Positions 1 to 11,018 of a stretch of DNA of 64,000 nt are shown one piece after another. Position 1 is the stretch's first letter, and each line of letters starts with the position of its first letter. The notes beneath the pieces were generated by a model. That model made no database searches. It saw only the letters and a list, made by a program, of their open reading frames with translations, and was not told where the DNA came from. The stretch covers positions 372,001 to 436,000 of the forward strand of contig QVRM01001094.1 in NCBI GenBank assembly GCA_003439945.1, in the 5' to 3' direction. Made by a program: the position numbers and the translations under genes. Origin of the DNA: Dermanyssus gallinae (taxonomy: Eukaryota; Arthropoda; Arachnida; Mesostigmata; Dermanyssidae).

Positions 1-856
1 GAGACAAATGTCTCATGTTTGCTTTTATCGATGTTCTTTCAAAGCTCCTAGAATAAACGAGGAGATTCTGATCTAAAGACGCTTCTGAGATGCGTGGTTG
101 GCTTCTTCAAAGGTACATAGTGCAAGCCATGCGACGTCTCCGAGTATCTCTCTCTCTCTTACTTGCGAGGTAACGTGTTGCTACTGACAATCGGCTCGCT
201 GTGCAGCTATTTTGAGGCACGGCTGTATCGAGATGAAACTATTGACTTTCGAAATTCAGTTCAATGTATGAGCTGCTTCACTCCACTAGCTGCGAAGCTG
301 GCTTCGTAAACTATGTGAATCTCTTTAATACGTACACGAAGGGAGTCTGTACCATGGGTCCGATTTCACACAAACTTTGCGCTACTCATCAGTGGCATCT
401 GCTGTGTCAATCCCGAGCTCTTTCCGGAGCTCCGCACTCTGAACACTTGCAAATACTCATCATCAAATTGCTCCCGTCGACATAGAGTCGTCCCGCAAGG
501 TTGTTGCATGACCTACCAATACAGTTATTCACCACGATGCCGTCTCAACGTGAGTGCTCGGCCCTTCTCGATGGACAAAGACAGTGTGTAGGGTTGGACC
601 GTTCGCGCAACGCTTTGTAATTCTATGTTAGCGCTTTGTTTTCAAGAGTACTTAATATCTCTGCAAAACGTAACGCCTGGGCGGACTATCATTACTAGAT
701 AGACGTTGTCAGCTGCGTCTAGCGCATAAGCGACCACAGCACAAGCCAATGATAGCTCTGCGTCCCAATCCTCTCTGAGCACATAGTCTCTATACAGCTC
801 AATAACGGACGGGCAATCGTTATAAACACGACGGTTGTTTGTTACTAGTTATCACA

Positions 857-891
<35 letters not shown>

Positions 892-1689
892 GATGCTTTT
901 TAGATATTTATACTTCGATACATGATATATCTAAACAAAATAGATTATAGAAAATAATCCTTATAACGAGGAGGCTAATGTAAAGCGTGATCTGCAGCTC
1001 GGCTCTGCTCTGTTACATACCGGGATCTGTGGAAGCACACGTATTTTGCAAAACTCGATTTGAGCCACTTGCAATCAGCTGAAGACCTTGTAGACATACC
1101 GCTCGTAGACGAAATCCTGGCAAGTGTCAGCCGCGGAGTCGATAAAAGCCAAGCGTCCATTTGCCTGGAGGATCTAACGGTGGGGTACCTACGTCATTTA
1201 CTATATCAGAACAACAATTTTACTAAGCCGTCCTTTTAATTGGAAGCATTATATATATGCAACACCGTTTGGACATAAACAATGACAATGTAGATCTACA
1301 TTTTTATGACAACAGAGGCATGATTATAAAACAGTTAGGGTTTTCTAAAGTCAACCTTTACCCTATTTAGTTTACGTTTACATTTATTAAGAACCTGATA
1401 AAACTAAATAAGGTGAAAATGTCATGTTTTGGTATACTTAAAATGTATAGTGTCGGGATCAAACCTATAATTCATGACATCTGAAATATCCTTGACTAGA
1501 AATTCACACACTCAAGTACAATTAGACTGGCGTTTTAACGAGGAGTGAACCACAAATAATTTTTTTTTTGCATAACACGTGATCTTTTATTTGCGAAAAT
1601 ATTAGAGGTAACAATTGTCTCTTTATGAACGTGCAGACCGGTTATTTAAAAGTGAAAATGTCACATATCCTCCAGGTTCGGACGTATCC
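1..1689. other. no gene recognised
   Basis: Short random open frames only. One (TA)n at 860-888 and a weak inverted pair CCTATTTAGTTT / AAACTAAATAAGG (about 1361 and 1402). Confidence 0.6.
860..888. repeat. (TA)n microsatellite
   Basis: About 14 TA units in featureless AT-rich sequence. Confidence 0.95.
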
Positions 1690-3075
1690 AGTCTAGCAGA
1701 GTTCCGCGCACAGAGGCGGCGTTACCCCGCTGAATGTCCAGCGATAGTCTCTGGTGCAGGTACTCGATAGCTCTAGTGACCCCTGTCGAACGGTTGAGCG
1801 CCTTGCCGACACGTTGAATGAGTTTGTGCGTCTTCGGGCCGGGTCCCCCCAGTGTCTCGAATGCCAGCGGGCGAAAATCGTGGGAATAGGTAATACTGGC
1901 ATACTTTCTGCACTAATTCGCCTCCGCCAACATAGATGCGTGACCAGCATGTTCCGCTCCCGCGCTGACCATTGAAGGGGCTAATGAGTCAGTAACGGTT
2001 GCATCCCATACCAGCATGCGACCCATCTCAAAGGACGTTAGTGTCAGTCCGTCCGGTCGTTTCCCATCATCCCTGCAGAGGCCAGGAGGCTCGAGAATGC
2101 AAGGAAAACCAGCAGACCTCAAAGCTTGGCTAAATGTCCCATTAATAGCTGCGTGCCGGGCTCGACGACCTGAGCTTAAAGCACAAGAGAGACCATGGTG
2201 TGCCTGTGGCCCCACTTGATCGCCCCATCTACATTGGTGCGGGAAAACGAGAGCTGTCCCCAGGCGTAGCCCCGCACTAATCCGAACAGTGTCGTCATCT
2301 AGTAGAGTGCCTAAGTGAACACTAGGGAGAGCCTGTAACCAGGCCCCGGCACTTTTTGCAGAGACCGCCCGTAGCCTGGCCTTGTCAGTCGTAGTGGGGG
2401 CTTGCTCAAGTAGATGCACAAATGTCTTCTCCTGCAGTGGGGTCGACCAGCTTTTCTGGGAAAGGTGTCCGTGGGTATGACACCGCACAGAGACGCCAAT
2501 CTCTCGACTAAGGCTGCCAAAGTGTGATCGTAGACTCTTTTGCCTGTGTCGTCCAGTAACCGTTTGGCTTTTCCCGATGCCTGGGACATAGATGAGACAA
2601 TGGCAGGCCCAGCCAACGCTACAGCATCAGGCATTCCCAGTCCACCTAAGGATATGGGAAGCAGAGCCTGCAAGCCTGCATTGGGTGAAAGGCGTATGTT
2701 CAGGAGCACCTCTAGTGTTTTCAAGGTCCACTCGTTGAATTTTCGAAGGTTCTCGGTCAAGTCGAAACAATTGGCCTCTCTAAGCAGGTGCGTTATCCGG
2801 GCCGCCGAAAGGCATGATATTAGTAGGAATATTCCGCGATGAGATCCCAGCGATGGAAGACGGCTGGCGGCAACTTCAAGCTTCTCTCTCCACGCGTCTA
2901 AAGCCTCAGGTAATCCCTCTTGGCAAAGGGGAACCCCGAGGAGCTCAATGTCGCTCTTTTGGACGACCTTGCAACCGGGAAAGAGATGGCATAGGTCCGA
3001 TATATCCGGCAAGATCATATCCTCGGGCCCCGTGACGTAGACCTCGCATTTCGCGGGATTTAGGGATAGACCACT
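1690..3075 (-). mobile_element. non-LTR-type retrotransposon, RT palm/thumb plus CCHC/RPDG C-terminal domain, broken
   Basis: Two overlapping reading frames form the C-terminal two thirds of a retroelement polyprotein. From about 3075 down there is the RT segment GLSLNPAKCEV, ELLGVPL and a thumb helix region. A frameshift near 2480 moves to a second frame with a zinc-knuckle-like CRWG-x6-HHGLSC, then RARHAAIN and KRPDG...WDATV. A TAG at 1913-1915 interrupts that frame, which resumes as FETLGG...RLSLDIQRGNAAS down to 1690. The knuckle normally reads CxCG; here the second Cys is Trp. A Cys/His knuckle followed by a PD-type acidic motif suggests a restriction-like endonuclease, but I cannot fix the clade. 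The element is 5'-truncated at about 3075; fingers and YxDD are absent. Confidence 0.75.
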
Positions 3076-3453
3076 CACACACATATAAATTGACCACAAA
3101 TAAATTATAACAAAACGGAGTTTTCTTTAGGATCATTGTTATTACGATCATTATACACTAGCAGTTCCTTTAGGGAAATAGTAGTTGTCCAATAAAGGCA
3201 ATCGTTTACATCGTACATTTTTTTTATGTGAATCGAGTTACAGGATGCGGAGGAACAGAATCCACTTTTTACCTTTATTTCGTCCGGATTCTCGCGTTTG
3301 ATGAGCAAGATTGCAGCAGGTGAAGAACCATCTACTGATATTCTCCAACAGGCGCAAACTCCGTTCAACACTGATCAGCCCTACACCTATAAGTTCGAAG
3401 GTAGGTGAGCCGTACAATATACATGTGGATTACGCGCCACTGTAAACACTAAA

Positions 3454-3455
<2 letters not shown>

Positions 3456-3496
<41 letters not shown>
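3456..3496. repeat. (TA)n microsatellite at the 5' break of LINE copy A
   Basis: Twenty TA units end exactly where the LINE reading frame begins; the LINE's other end also finishes in (TA)n. Confidence 0.95.
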
Positions 3497-3498
<2 letters not shown>

Positions 3499-5420
3499 GC
3501 TTGTGACTGACCCAACGGATATAGTGACGGAGCTAAATCACCATTTTGCTACGGTGGGATCCAATACAGTAAAAGCTCTACAAGTCAAGGAGAACGTTCA
3601 GCCAGCTCTGGAGGCCACCTGGTTTAAGAGAGATTTGTCATTCTCTTTTTTGCCAGTAAGTACGCCGGAAGTACAGAGAAGTTTAGAATTCACGAAGGCT
3701 TCCTGGAGAGTTGGGGCTGCAGGAATCCCAGACCGATTGCTAAAGCTGTCCTCCGTCACTCTTTCTCATCCATTGGCGCAAATTATAAACCGTTCCCTGA
3801 CTACTGGCGTTTTCCCCGCTAGACTAAAGGTGTCCACAATTATTCCCTTATTTAAAAATAAGGGCGATCGTAAAAATCCGAATAATTACCGACCAATTTC
3901 TTTAGTGGATTACCTCTCAAAGATATTTGAAAAGGTAGTTAAGTCCAGATGCGGAGGGCACCTTAGTTCGATTGGGTTCTTTTCGAGGAATCAGTTTGGA
4001 TTTCGTAAGGCATGCTCAACGGAGCTTGCCCTCGCTCATCTATATCAGGAGGTCGCCAATTCTTTCCAAGAAAACCAACTTTGCCTTGGCGTCTTTTTGG
4101 ATGTTTCTGCCGCCTTCAACTGTGTAAATCATTCGTTGTTCTTACATATGCTCGAAAAACTTGGTTGTGATAGCACTGTTGTGTCTTGGTTTAGGTCATA
4201 CCTGGCGGAGAGGCAGCAAGCGGTAAAGGTAGGCGGTTTTGAATCGACCTTAGAAGAAGTAAACATCGGGACGCCGCAAGGGTCAATCTTAGGACCGTTT
4301 ATATTTATCATTTTGATTAATTTCATTATTGAAGAGATAGCGTTAGAAGGGTCCTGTACGCCCATCGTCTATGCTGATGATACGACCTTACTTTTTCGTA
4401 TTCAACCATCTGCGATACAGGCTGATGTACAGAAGGCTATGCAAGTAGTAGAGTATGCTGTTCTTGTGTTTGAAAAATTCGGTCTGGTGATAAATGCAAC
4501 CAAAACAGGACTCACGTTGTTTCGCCCTGCCAAAAGGGTCACGCAGATTCAAAGCTCAATGGAACGGAAGTGACACTTTCCTTTACTATCAAATGTCTGG
4601 GCTTAACTTTACATGAGACGCTTAGATGGCATGATCACTTAGACGTTATTACGCCTAAATGCTATGCGGTAATTTCATATATTCGTCGTCTACGAGAACT
4701 AGGAGTGCCTGTCGAGGGTCTTCTTATGGTGTATAAAATGCTATTAGTGCCAATTCTTTGTTATGGTATTTCAATTTGGGGATTTCATAATAAAGGTATA
4801 ACTCATAGGGCCGAAGTCATTCAGAATGATGCCCTCAGGGCGGTATTTAACTTGCGCCGCATCGATTCGGTTCGCAAGTGTTTTCAAGACTTTAGGCTTT
4901 TAACACTTAGGGATATTTACAGGGTAAAAATGGCCACGCTTGCATTTAAGATGTATAGGGGAGTTATTCCGGATGATGCCGGTTTTCCTATAAGAGCTGC
5001 TGTTAGACGCACAACTCGACGTGCAACGGAATTTGTGAGGCCAATAGCTCTAAAGCAGACCACTCGTCACTCTTACATACACCTTTCCGACTATCTGGAC
5101 CGAACTTCCCAAAGAAATTCGTGTACTTACCACAGTCGGATATTTAAACGCGAGGTGAAAAAATGGGTAACAAGCAAAAACTCTAGTCAAAACTAGTTTC
5201 CTGTCAATAGGTTGAAATTGTGTGACCGGGAGAAGTGTTTAGCAACTTCAATTGCTAGTTTCGTATGGAGTGAGACATATTATAGTATGAAATAGATAAT
5301 AGTGGTGTTACACATTTTGCATGCACACTTTTTACACACATTTTAAATATTTTTATATACGAGAACTTAAGCATTGTAAAATTGCGGTTCCGTGAATAAA
5401 CCTCAAATTGAAATATATAT
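3497..5420 (+). mobile_element. CR1/Jockey-type LINE, RT-bearing ORF, 5'-truncated (copy A)
   Basis: A long reading frame (3503-4573) encodes most of a reverse transcriptase: YRPISLVDYLSKIFEK, FGFRKACSTELALAHL, VFLDVSAAFNCVNH (motif A), GTPQGSILGPF (motif B), VYADDTTLLF (motif C, intact YADD) and FGLVINATKT. A frameshift around 4545-4560 moves into a second frame, 4570-5196, with IKCLGLTLHETLRWHDHL, YGISIWG and VIQNDALRAVF, to the natural stop. The 3' tail has AATAAA (about 5394) and ends in (TA)n. The 5' end abuts a (TA)n run at 3456-3496, so endonuclease and any first ORF are missing. Motif A reads AFN instead of the common AFD in both copies of this family here, so it is probably ancestral. 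Confidence 0.88.
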
Positions 5421-5428
5421 ATATATAG

Positions 5429-5479
5429 GAGGAAAACACGGATATTGACCAAGACCACGGCTGTAGCCTTTATTTCTTG
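5429..5479. repeat. terminal direct repeat, left
   Basis: GAGGAAAACACG...GCCTTTATTTCTTG, 51 bp, repeated at 7584-7634 with three substitutions. It directly abuts the (TA)n tail of the LINE to its left and the protease region to its right. Contains TTTATT, an AATAAA on the element's coding strand. Confidence 0.75.
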
Positions 5480-6241
5480 ACCTCTACTACGCCGATAGAG
5501 CACCGCCTTCTTCGACCGCGTCTCAACACCGTGCTTTTCATCCTTCACCACAACAGCGCACGATCTACTGCTGGCAGCCTGTACGCGGATAAAGCTAACA
5601 CTACGAGGAGACACGTCACTTCGTTGCTGGCTCTCAGTTCGACCTTGTGCTGCGGTAGCAGACTGGCTACCTCCGGGTGTGATTCGGCGCTAAGAGTAAG
5701 AGCACGTCCTCCACGGAAGACAGTGACAAGCTCATTCCGATCCAACAAATTCTTGCCGAGTAAAATCGCTTCTTCGAATTGTGCCGATTCTTCGAGTACC
5801 ATTAGCGCCTCCACCTCGTGATGTACACGTCCATCTGCTGCTACCGCCACCAAGCATTCTCCCAATGGAGTGCACAGGCCGCCGCCGACGCCTCTAACGC
5901 TCTTCAGCTCGGTCGGCCGAACCGTCAACCCCATTTGATTGGCTGCTCAGTGAGATATACACGTGATATCTGCCCGAGTGTCCATCTTATAAGTCCACTC
6001 TTTACCGTCCACCCATACGGTTTTCGTTTCGTCGTCCTTCAGCGGTTCATCAGGGTGCATCTCTTCATGTTGTTGACCGCCGTCCTCGACTCGACTCACC
6101 TCGGCGGTAGTTCAACTTCTCGCATAGTGGCCGCGTTGGTTGCATCGGAAACAGCGTGCCAGAGCATTCCGATCTGCTCTGCCCCTCTCACGACCAGCGT
6201 TCACGGTCTGGCCGCCACTCAGTGGATCCAGTTGCGGTCGT

Positions 6242-6281
6242 TGTTGTCTTTGTTGTTGTTGTGTTGTTGTTGTTGTTGTTG

Positions 6282-6352
<71 letters not shown>
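6242..6352. repeat. (TTG)n / (CAA)n microsatellite inside gag remnant
   Basis: About 37 TTG-type units with one GTG interruption. On the gag strand it would encode poly-Asn/Gln/Thr between capsid and zinc knuckle. Length changes here probably do not shift frame by themselves, but two frames are used on its two sides. Confidence 0.9.
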
Positions 6353-6353
<1 letters not shown>

Positions 6354-7583
6354 AGCCGCGGCTGCTGTTGCCCAACGGCGGTTCCCCCACGCATTCCCAC
6401 GTTAAACTGCCTTGGCGCTCTAATCTGTTGCTGTTGTTGCATCAACAGCGGGCATCTCTGTCTCTACGGTGCCCCACCTGTCGGCATAGATAACCGACCG
6501 TTTCAGGCCTAACACCTCCACTTGCTGCACCTCCCGCTCCAGCCGCGCCTCCGACGACCATAGTACGACGCCGGGTCTACAACTCCATTGCGTCTTCTAT
6601 GTCGTGGATCAATGCGGACACACTGCAATGTTGGCGAGCAGCCATGCCCTGCACCACAATTTCGAACTCTAGACGCAACGTCCGGCCAACACTCTAACTC
6701 TCTTCATTTCGCCGATCGACAACGACAGTTTTAACGCCAGTGCTTCTACTCGGCGTGCAAAACAACCCAACGACTCCTGTCGTTGTTGCGTACACAACGC
6801 CAACTGGTCTACTAGGCGGTTTCTATCCAGCTCACGCTTGAACGCCGTTAGGAACGTTTGCTTCCACATTTCGTATGTGTCGCATCTGTGTCCATGCGTC
6901 GTGTGCCAAATGCGTGCTTCGCCGACAAGTTTGTTCATAATCACCCGACGGGTCTCACCCCATGACCATCCGCCGATCTCCTTCGCGATTTCAAACAGCC
7001 GAATCCATTCTTCCGCTGAGACGCCGCTGCTCCCCAAGAACGTCTCCACTTGGCCGCTAACGTCGCTAGCCGTCTCGATCCGCACTGCCACGCCTGGTTC
7101 AGTCTCCTCCTTCATCGTCCATTGAGGCACCATCAAAGCCTGCGTGGCATCTGCCATCGCCTTTATCGTGCTCATCATTTCGGCTAACATCTCCATAGTC
7201 ACCGGCGTTCCGCCGCCGTTCGTCGCCATTTTTGCACAGTCACCGGTCTCGGCCAATAACCCTAGCCTCTTGCTGCCGCCGTAATTCTGCGCGCGCGTTT
7301 CCTCCACGACACGCGACTACTATTCCACCAGACACCCGGTCAATCTGAACTCGCGTCGACTCAACCCGACCGCAGCAGCGACAACCTAAACCAGCGACGC
7401 CGTCTGCAGCGCCACACTCAGTCCTATTTAGCACTACTCCACCACGGCGCGTCAACCGCGCCACAACCACTTCGTTGCTCTTTGCCGTGGACTCGGCACT
7501 CTCGTTGTCTCTCGGTCAACCGGTTCGTGTTACCCTCTTGAAAACGCCACTTCTGAACTGTAAGGGCCTCACTGGGTTGCTAA

Positions 7584-7634
7584 GAGGAAAACACGAATAT
7601 TGACCAAGACCACAACTGTAGCCTTTATTTCTTG
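7584..7634. repeat. terminal direct repeat, right
   Basis: This matches 5429-5479 at 48 of 51 positions. On the gag strand it would be the inner end of the 5' LTR. The outer LTR end was not found; a (TA)n run starts at 7846. Confidence 0.75.
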
Positions 7635-7842
7635 TCCGACACCTCTACAACACCGTCTCTGCTTGCTAACTGTAGCGTCGTCACTTCTTCTACTGGCAAC
7701 AAACTTAGGTCACAGCAGCGTTTCTCCTTTCCGCTAAGACTTGTTGATTCTACGTGCACCGATACTAGCAGACGTCGCTTAGCTATGCCACTCTCTAACT
7801 ATATACCTGCCTAACATGCATAATAACAATGATATTCTACAG

Positions 7843-7845
<3 letters not shown>

Positions 7846-7879
<34 letters not shown>
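7846..7879. repeat. (TA)n microsatellite
   Basis: About 17 units, at the outer side of the gag-protease remnant. Confidence 0.95.
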
Positions 7880-7880
<1 letters not shown>

Positions 7881-8535
7881 CTGTACTCATCCACTGTGCT
7901 CGGAGCACCAGCGTTACAAAGCAATAAAGAAGATTTCAGGCGTTGAAAGAGTGCGCGGTGAGTTGTCCTAACGCTACGCAGAAAGAACAAAGAATCTTGT
8001 AAGATCTATCTGTTGCCGATGTGATGACCTTCCCGACAGGAAGAAATTCCTGTACTAACTCGGAGTACTGTAGTGTTTGTCGTGCTGCTAGCCGTGTTTA
8101 TCACACAGTTTATGCATACATTCAGTGTTTTCTCTAACTCAACTCATAATGTGTCCACTTTGTGCAGCAAAATTACATTTTTAATCTTGCACAATCTCTG
8201 TACACTCAGATATTAGAAGGCACACTCTCACCAGCCACACAAAAGCCTCTTCTAACGAGATCAAAACAGGTGTCTGATATACTGCTAGCAAACCTGTAAT
8301 AATCAGCTCAGGGGTGTAACGTGCATACGTGTCCGGTGTGGACTGAACATTGCACACGGCCGCGTAATAGAAGTAATTGCTGCCAGAGATCCAAGATGCA
8401 AACGGTGGCCCCTATAAATGCGAAAAATATGCTTCAATCGAAGCACCAGGTACCTGTCCCACTTAGTACTGAAATAGTGATGAGATGTTTAATAGAAGCA
8501 TTAAATATATATATATATATATATATATATTGCAG

Positions 8536-8991
8536 ATAAGCTGATACGAGGAGATAAAGAGCGTCCGTCAGGCAGCGATGAATCAACGGCGACAGATTCA
8601 GCCAACTCGTCCATCATGAGTCCATTTCTTAGCGCTAAGATGAGATCACCGACAATGCGCCAGCCTTCGAAAAAGACGTCTTCGAGAGGCCTCGTAGACC
8701 GCCTTGCCACGTACCGGGCAATCAAATCTCTGGGGCCATCGGTTAAGGCAACACTGAACGGCAGTTTCTGTGAGCTGGTGAAAAAAATGGAAAGTGGCCT
8801 GACCTGGTCTGGACCTACCCTGCAGAACTCTTCTCCCCACGGGCAATCGATAGGTGCCATGGTCTGCACTCCATCGCCCGAGAAAAACGTCAAAAAGAAG
8901 TCTGACGTAAAGAACAAATCGCCCAAAGCTGCAAGGCAACAGGAAAAGGCTCGCCTGCAAGACTGCACCATGCGGGAATCGGATGTCTCGA
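8536..8991 (+). CDS. candidate internal exon, Ser/Lys-rich protein of unknown function
   Basis: A (TA)n run ends in TTGCAG just before 8536, a plausible splice acceptor. The frame is open from there through 9095, and a good donor GAAG|GTAATC lies at 8991/8992. The predicted segment is about 150 residues, rich in Ser, Lys, Arg (KERPSGSDEST, SPTMRQPSKKTSSRGLVDRL, SPEKNVKKKSDVKNKSPK), with a less repetitive middle (YRAIKSLGPSVKATLNGSF). It is not simple sequence and not a known transposon motif. No partner exons were found. The opposite strand is also open, which weakens the case. Confidence 0.3.
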
Positions 8992-9729
8992 AGGTAATCG
9001 GAGCACTTCGGTCTGGTATTGTTAGATATACCCGTAAACGTTCACCAAAACAAATCGTTGTGTGTACACGGAGCGTAACAACAGAGACGTACTAAGAACA
9101 ACCGAAATGTCATACTATCAGTAATTTTGTTGCAACAGTCTGAGCGATTATCACAATAGCCTTTACAGCAATTAGGTACTGACTTCCGTGTTTCTTGGTG
9201 TTTTAAATCAAACAATTAGACACAAGATGTATGCCTAAAGTAGGTAACGACGCAATAAAGAGTGTACATGTTTGTAACATTTTTCATATGTATGTATGTG
9301 CAGGGTGTGCCAGCCCATCGGCCTTGCACAAAACACCAGACGTTTCCATTGTTTCGAAATCGGAAATGATTTTATGGAAATTTATACAGCATATTCGCAA
9401 GACGATTTTTTTGAAGCAAATCACTTTTCAGTTCTCAATATGCCGGCCGTTCGCCCAACGAACTCCTACTTCGCTGATGGCTAAAAAGACACACTCGGCA
9501 ATTCTCCTGCTCGCTGTCATTGGCTCGCTTAGGGCCTTTTAAACTAACGTATTCCTGCAGATCTTGGCCTTAAAATACGTCAGATATATAATTTATGGGG
9601 TTGAGGTCGGGCGAATATAGGGGCTATACACGCCCTGAAGAAATGTATCGTGGCACGTTGCCGCGAAGCCACTGTTGAGTTTGCGTTGCTCTGTCCGCAG
9701 AAGCCGTAAAGTCCTGTAGAAAGTATGTA

Positions 9730-9757
9730 CAGGTAGTTCAATAAGTTCTTAGAATGA
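9730..9757 (+). repeat. mariner inverted terminal repeat, left
   Basis: CAGGTAGTTCAATAAGTTCT..., 28 bp, perfectly complementary to 10991-11018. Preceded by TA. Confidence 0.96.
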
Positions 9758-10990
9758 GCTTTTTAGAATTCGAATTTTGGCACGCTTTCACGCTAATAGG
9801 AACTGCAACTTTTCGACTGCTAGCACTCAATATATTATGGTGATTGGCCGTTGCGATTTCTTTTGATAGCTTTTCCCGTGCAACGTATCGGCGTGATTTT
9901 TAAAAATGGAGAAAAAAGAGTTTCGAGTGGTTATCAAGCATTTTTATTTCAAAGGTTGGAATGCGACCCAAGTGAAAATTTAGTTAGACGAGACGTACAG
10001 TGACTCTGCGCCATGTTTTGCCACTGTTTCCAACTGGATTAATGTGTTAAAAAGAGGTCGCAGGAGCACCGAGGATGAACTACGTCCAGGAGGCCAAAAA
10101 ACGGCAACTGATGAGGAAAACGTAGAGAAAGTGCGAAAAATTCTTGGCACAGATAAGTGAATGAACATTAAGGAGATAGCGGAGGCATTAGGGATTCGTT
10201 TAGGCAGTGTGCATTTTATCCTACACGAAAACTTGAAGATGAAAGAGCTTAGAGCAAAATGGCTGCCGCATTTGCTCAACCAAAGCCAAAAAGACGCGCC
10301 TGTTTTGGCTTTACAGCGAAATTTGGCCAAGATGTCGAACAATCTGTCGGATTTTTGGTGCAGATTCATGACCGTCGATGAAAGCCGGGTTCATCACTAC
10401 ACTCCCGAGACCCAAGAAGCATCTTTCCAATGGTGTGCACCTGATGAAGGACCTCCGAAGAGGGTGCGGACAACGGCATTGACCGGAAAGGTGATGGCTA
10501 CAGTTTTTTAAGACCAACGTAGAATAATGCTGGTCGACTACCTTGAGAGCTGTAAAACGATCACAGGAGAATATTATGCAAGACTGTTGGACTGCCGTTA
10601 GCAAGAACTCATCGTGAAACGGTCCGCTTTGCAGAAGAAGGTTGTCCCGTTTCACCAGGGCAATGCTCCTGCACACAAGTCCCGGCAAGCATCGGCAAAA
10701 CTGGCCCAACTAAGGTTCGTTTTTATTGAACAACCCTCCTATTCTCCAGACCTGGCACCCTCTGATTATTTCCTCTTCGGACATTTGAAGAATAGTCTCG
10801 GTGAAAAGCGTTTTTCCAGCAATGAAGAGGTTAAGGCTGCTGTCAATGCCTATTTTCAGTCTAACGACGCGGAATTCTAGTCAAGAGGTATGAAAGCTCT
10901 GAAATCTCGGTGGGAAAAGTGTATTGAGCCTCTCGGGGAGTATATCGAATAAGAAAAATTTAAAAACACGATTTGGAAAATTCTCTGTTT

Positions 10991-11018
10991 TCATTCTAAG
11001 AACTTATTGAACTACCTG
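10991..11018 (-). repeat. mariner inverted terminal repeat, right
   Basis: Perfect 28-bp inverse of 9730-9757, followed by TA (11019-11020), the target duplication. Confidence 0.96.

Larger units (their letters stand above)
5429..7840 (-). mobile_element. LTR retrotransposon remnant: gag and protease only
   Basis: The minus strand carries gag then protease between short direct repeats. Gag (ATG at 7307 or 7229, down to 6669) has a capsid-type WIRLFEIAKEIGGWS...ARIWHTTHG...WKQTFLTAF pattern. A frameshift and a (CAA)n tract (6242-6352) follow, then a CCHC knuckle CFRCNQRGHYARS whose last Cys codon is TGA (about 6115). The next part encodes a retropepsin-like region: active-site DTG reads DTR (KMDTRADITCIS, about 5960), another stop follows, then LLGKNLLDRNELV down to 5545. 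RT, RNase H and integrase are absent. Flanking 51-bp repeats (5429-5479 and 7584-7634, 48 of 51 identical) are probably the LTR ends. Most like a Ty3/gypsy-class element; class not proven. Confidence 0.75.
9730..11018 (+). mobile_element. mariner (D34D), complete length, dead transposase
   Basis: The element is 1,289 bp with perfect 28-bp inverted repeats (9730-9757 and 10991-11018), flanked by TA at 9728-9729 and 11019-11020. One frame runs from ATG 9906 to TAA 10950-10952 (348 codons, the family's usual length) with no frameshift but five in-frame stops: 9981, 10158, 10509, 10599, 10878. Motifs: TVDES (first catalytic Asp), HYTPET, FHQGNAPAH (second Asp changed to Gly; family norm is QDNAPxH), and YSPDLAPSDYFLF (third Asp). 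It is a fossil copy with unusually well kept ends. It lies inside the D37D mariner. Confidence 0.96.

Noticed and set aside
3105..3371. Minus-strand 88-codon frame between two retroelements
   Set aside because: Not low-complexity, but no motif or splice context; too weak to call.
6140..6512. Open frames with long poly-Leu, poly-Cys, poly-Val
   Set aside because: Translations of the (TTG)n run in wrong frames, opposite to the gag strand.
8501..8971. Minus-strand 156-codon frame opposite the 8536 exon candidate
   Set aside because: Ends in YIYIYI from (TA)n and has no good splice signals; kept only as a reason for caution about the plus-strand candidate.
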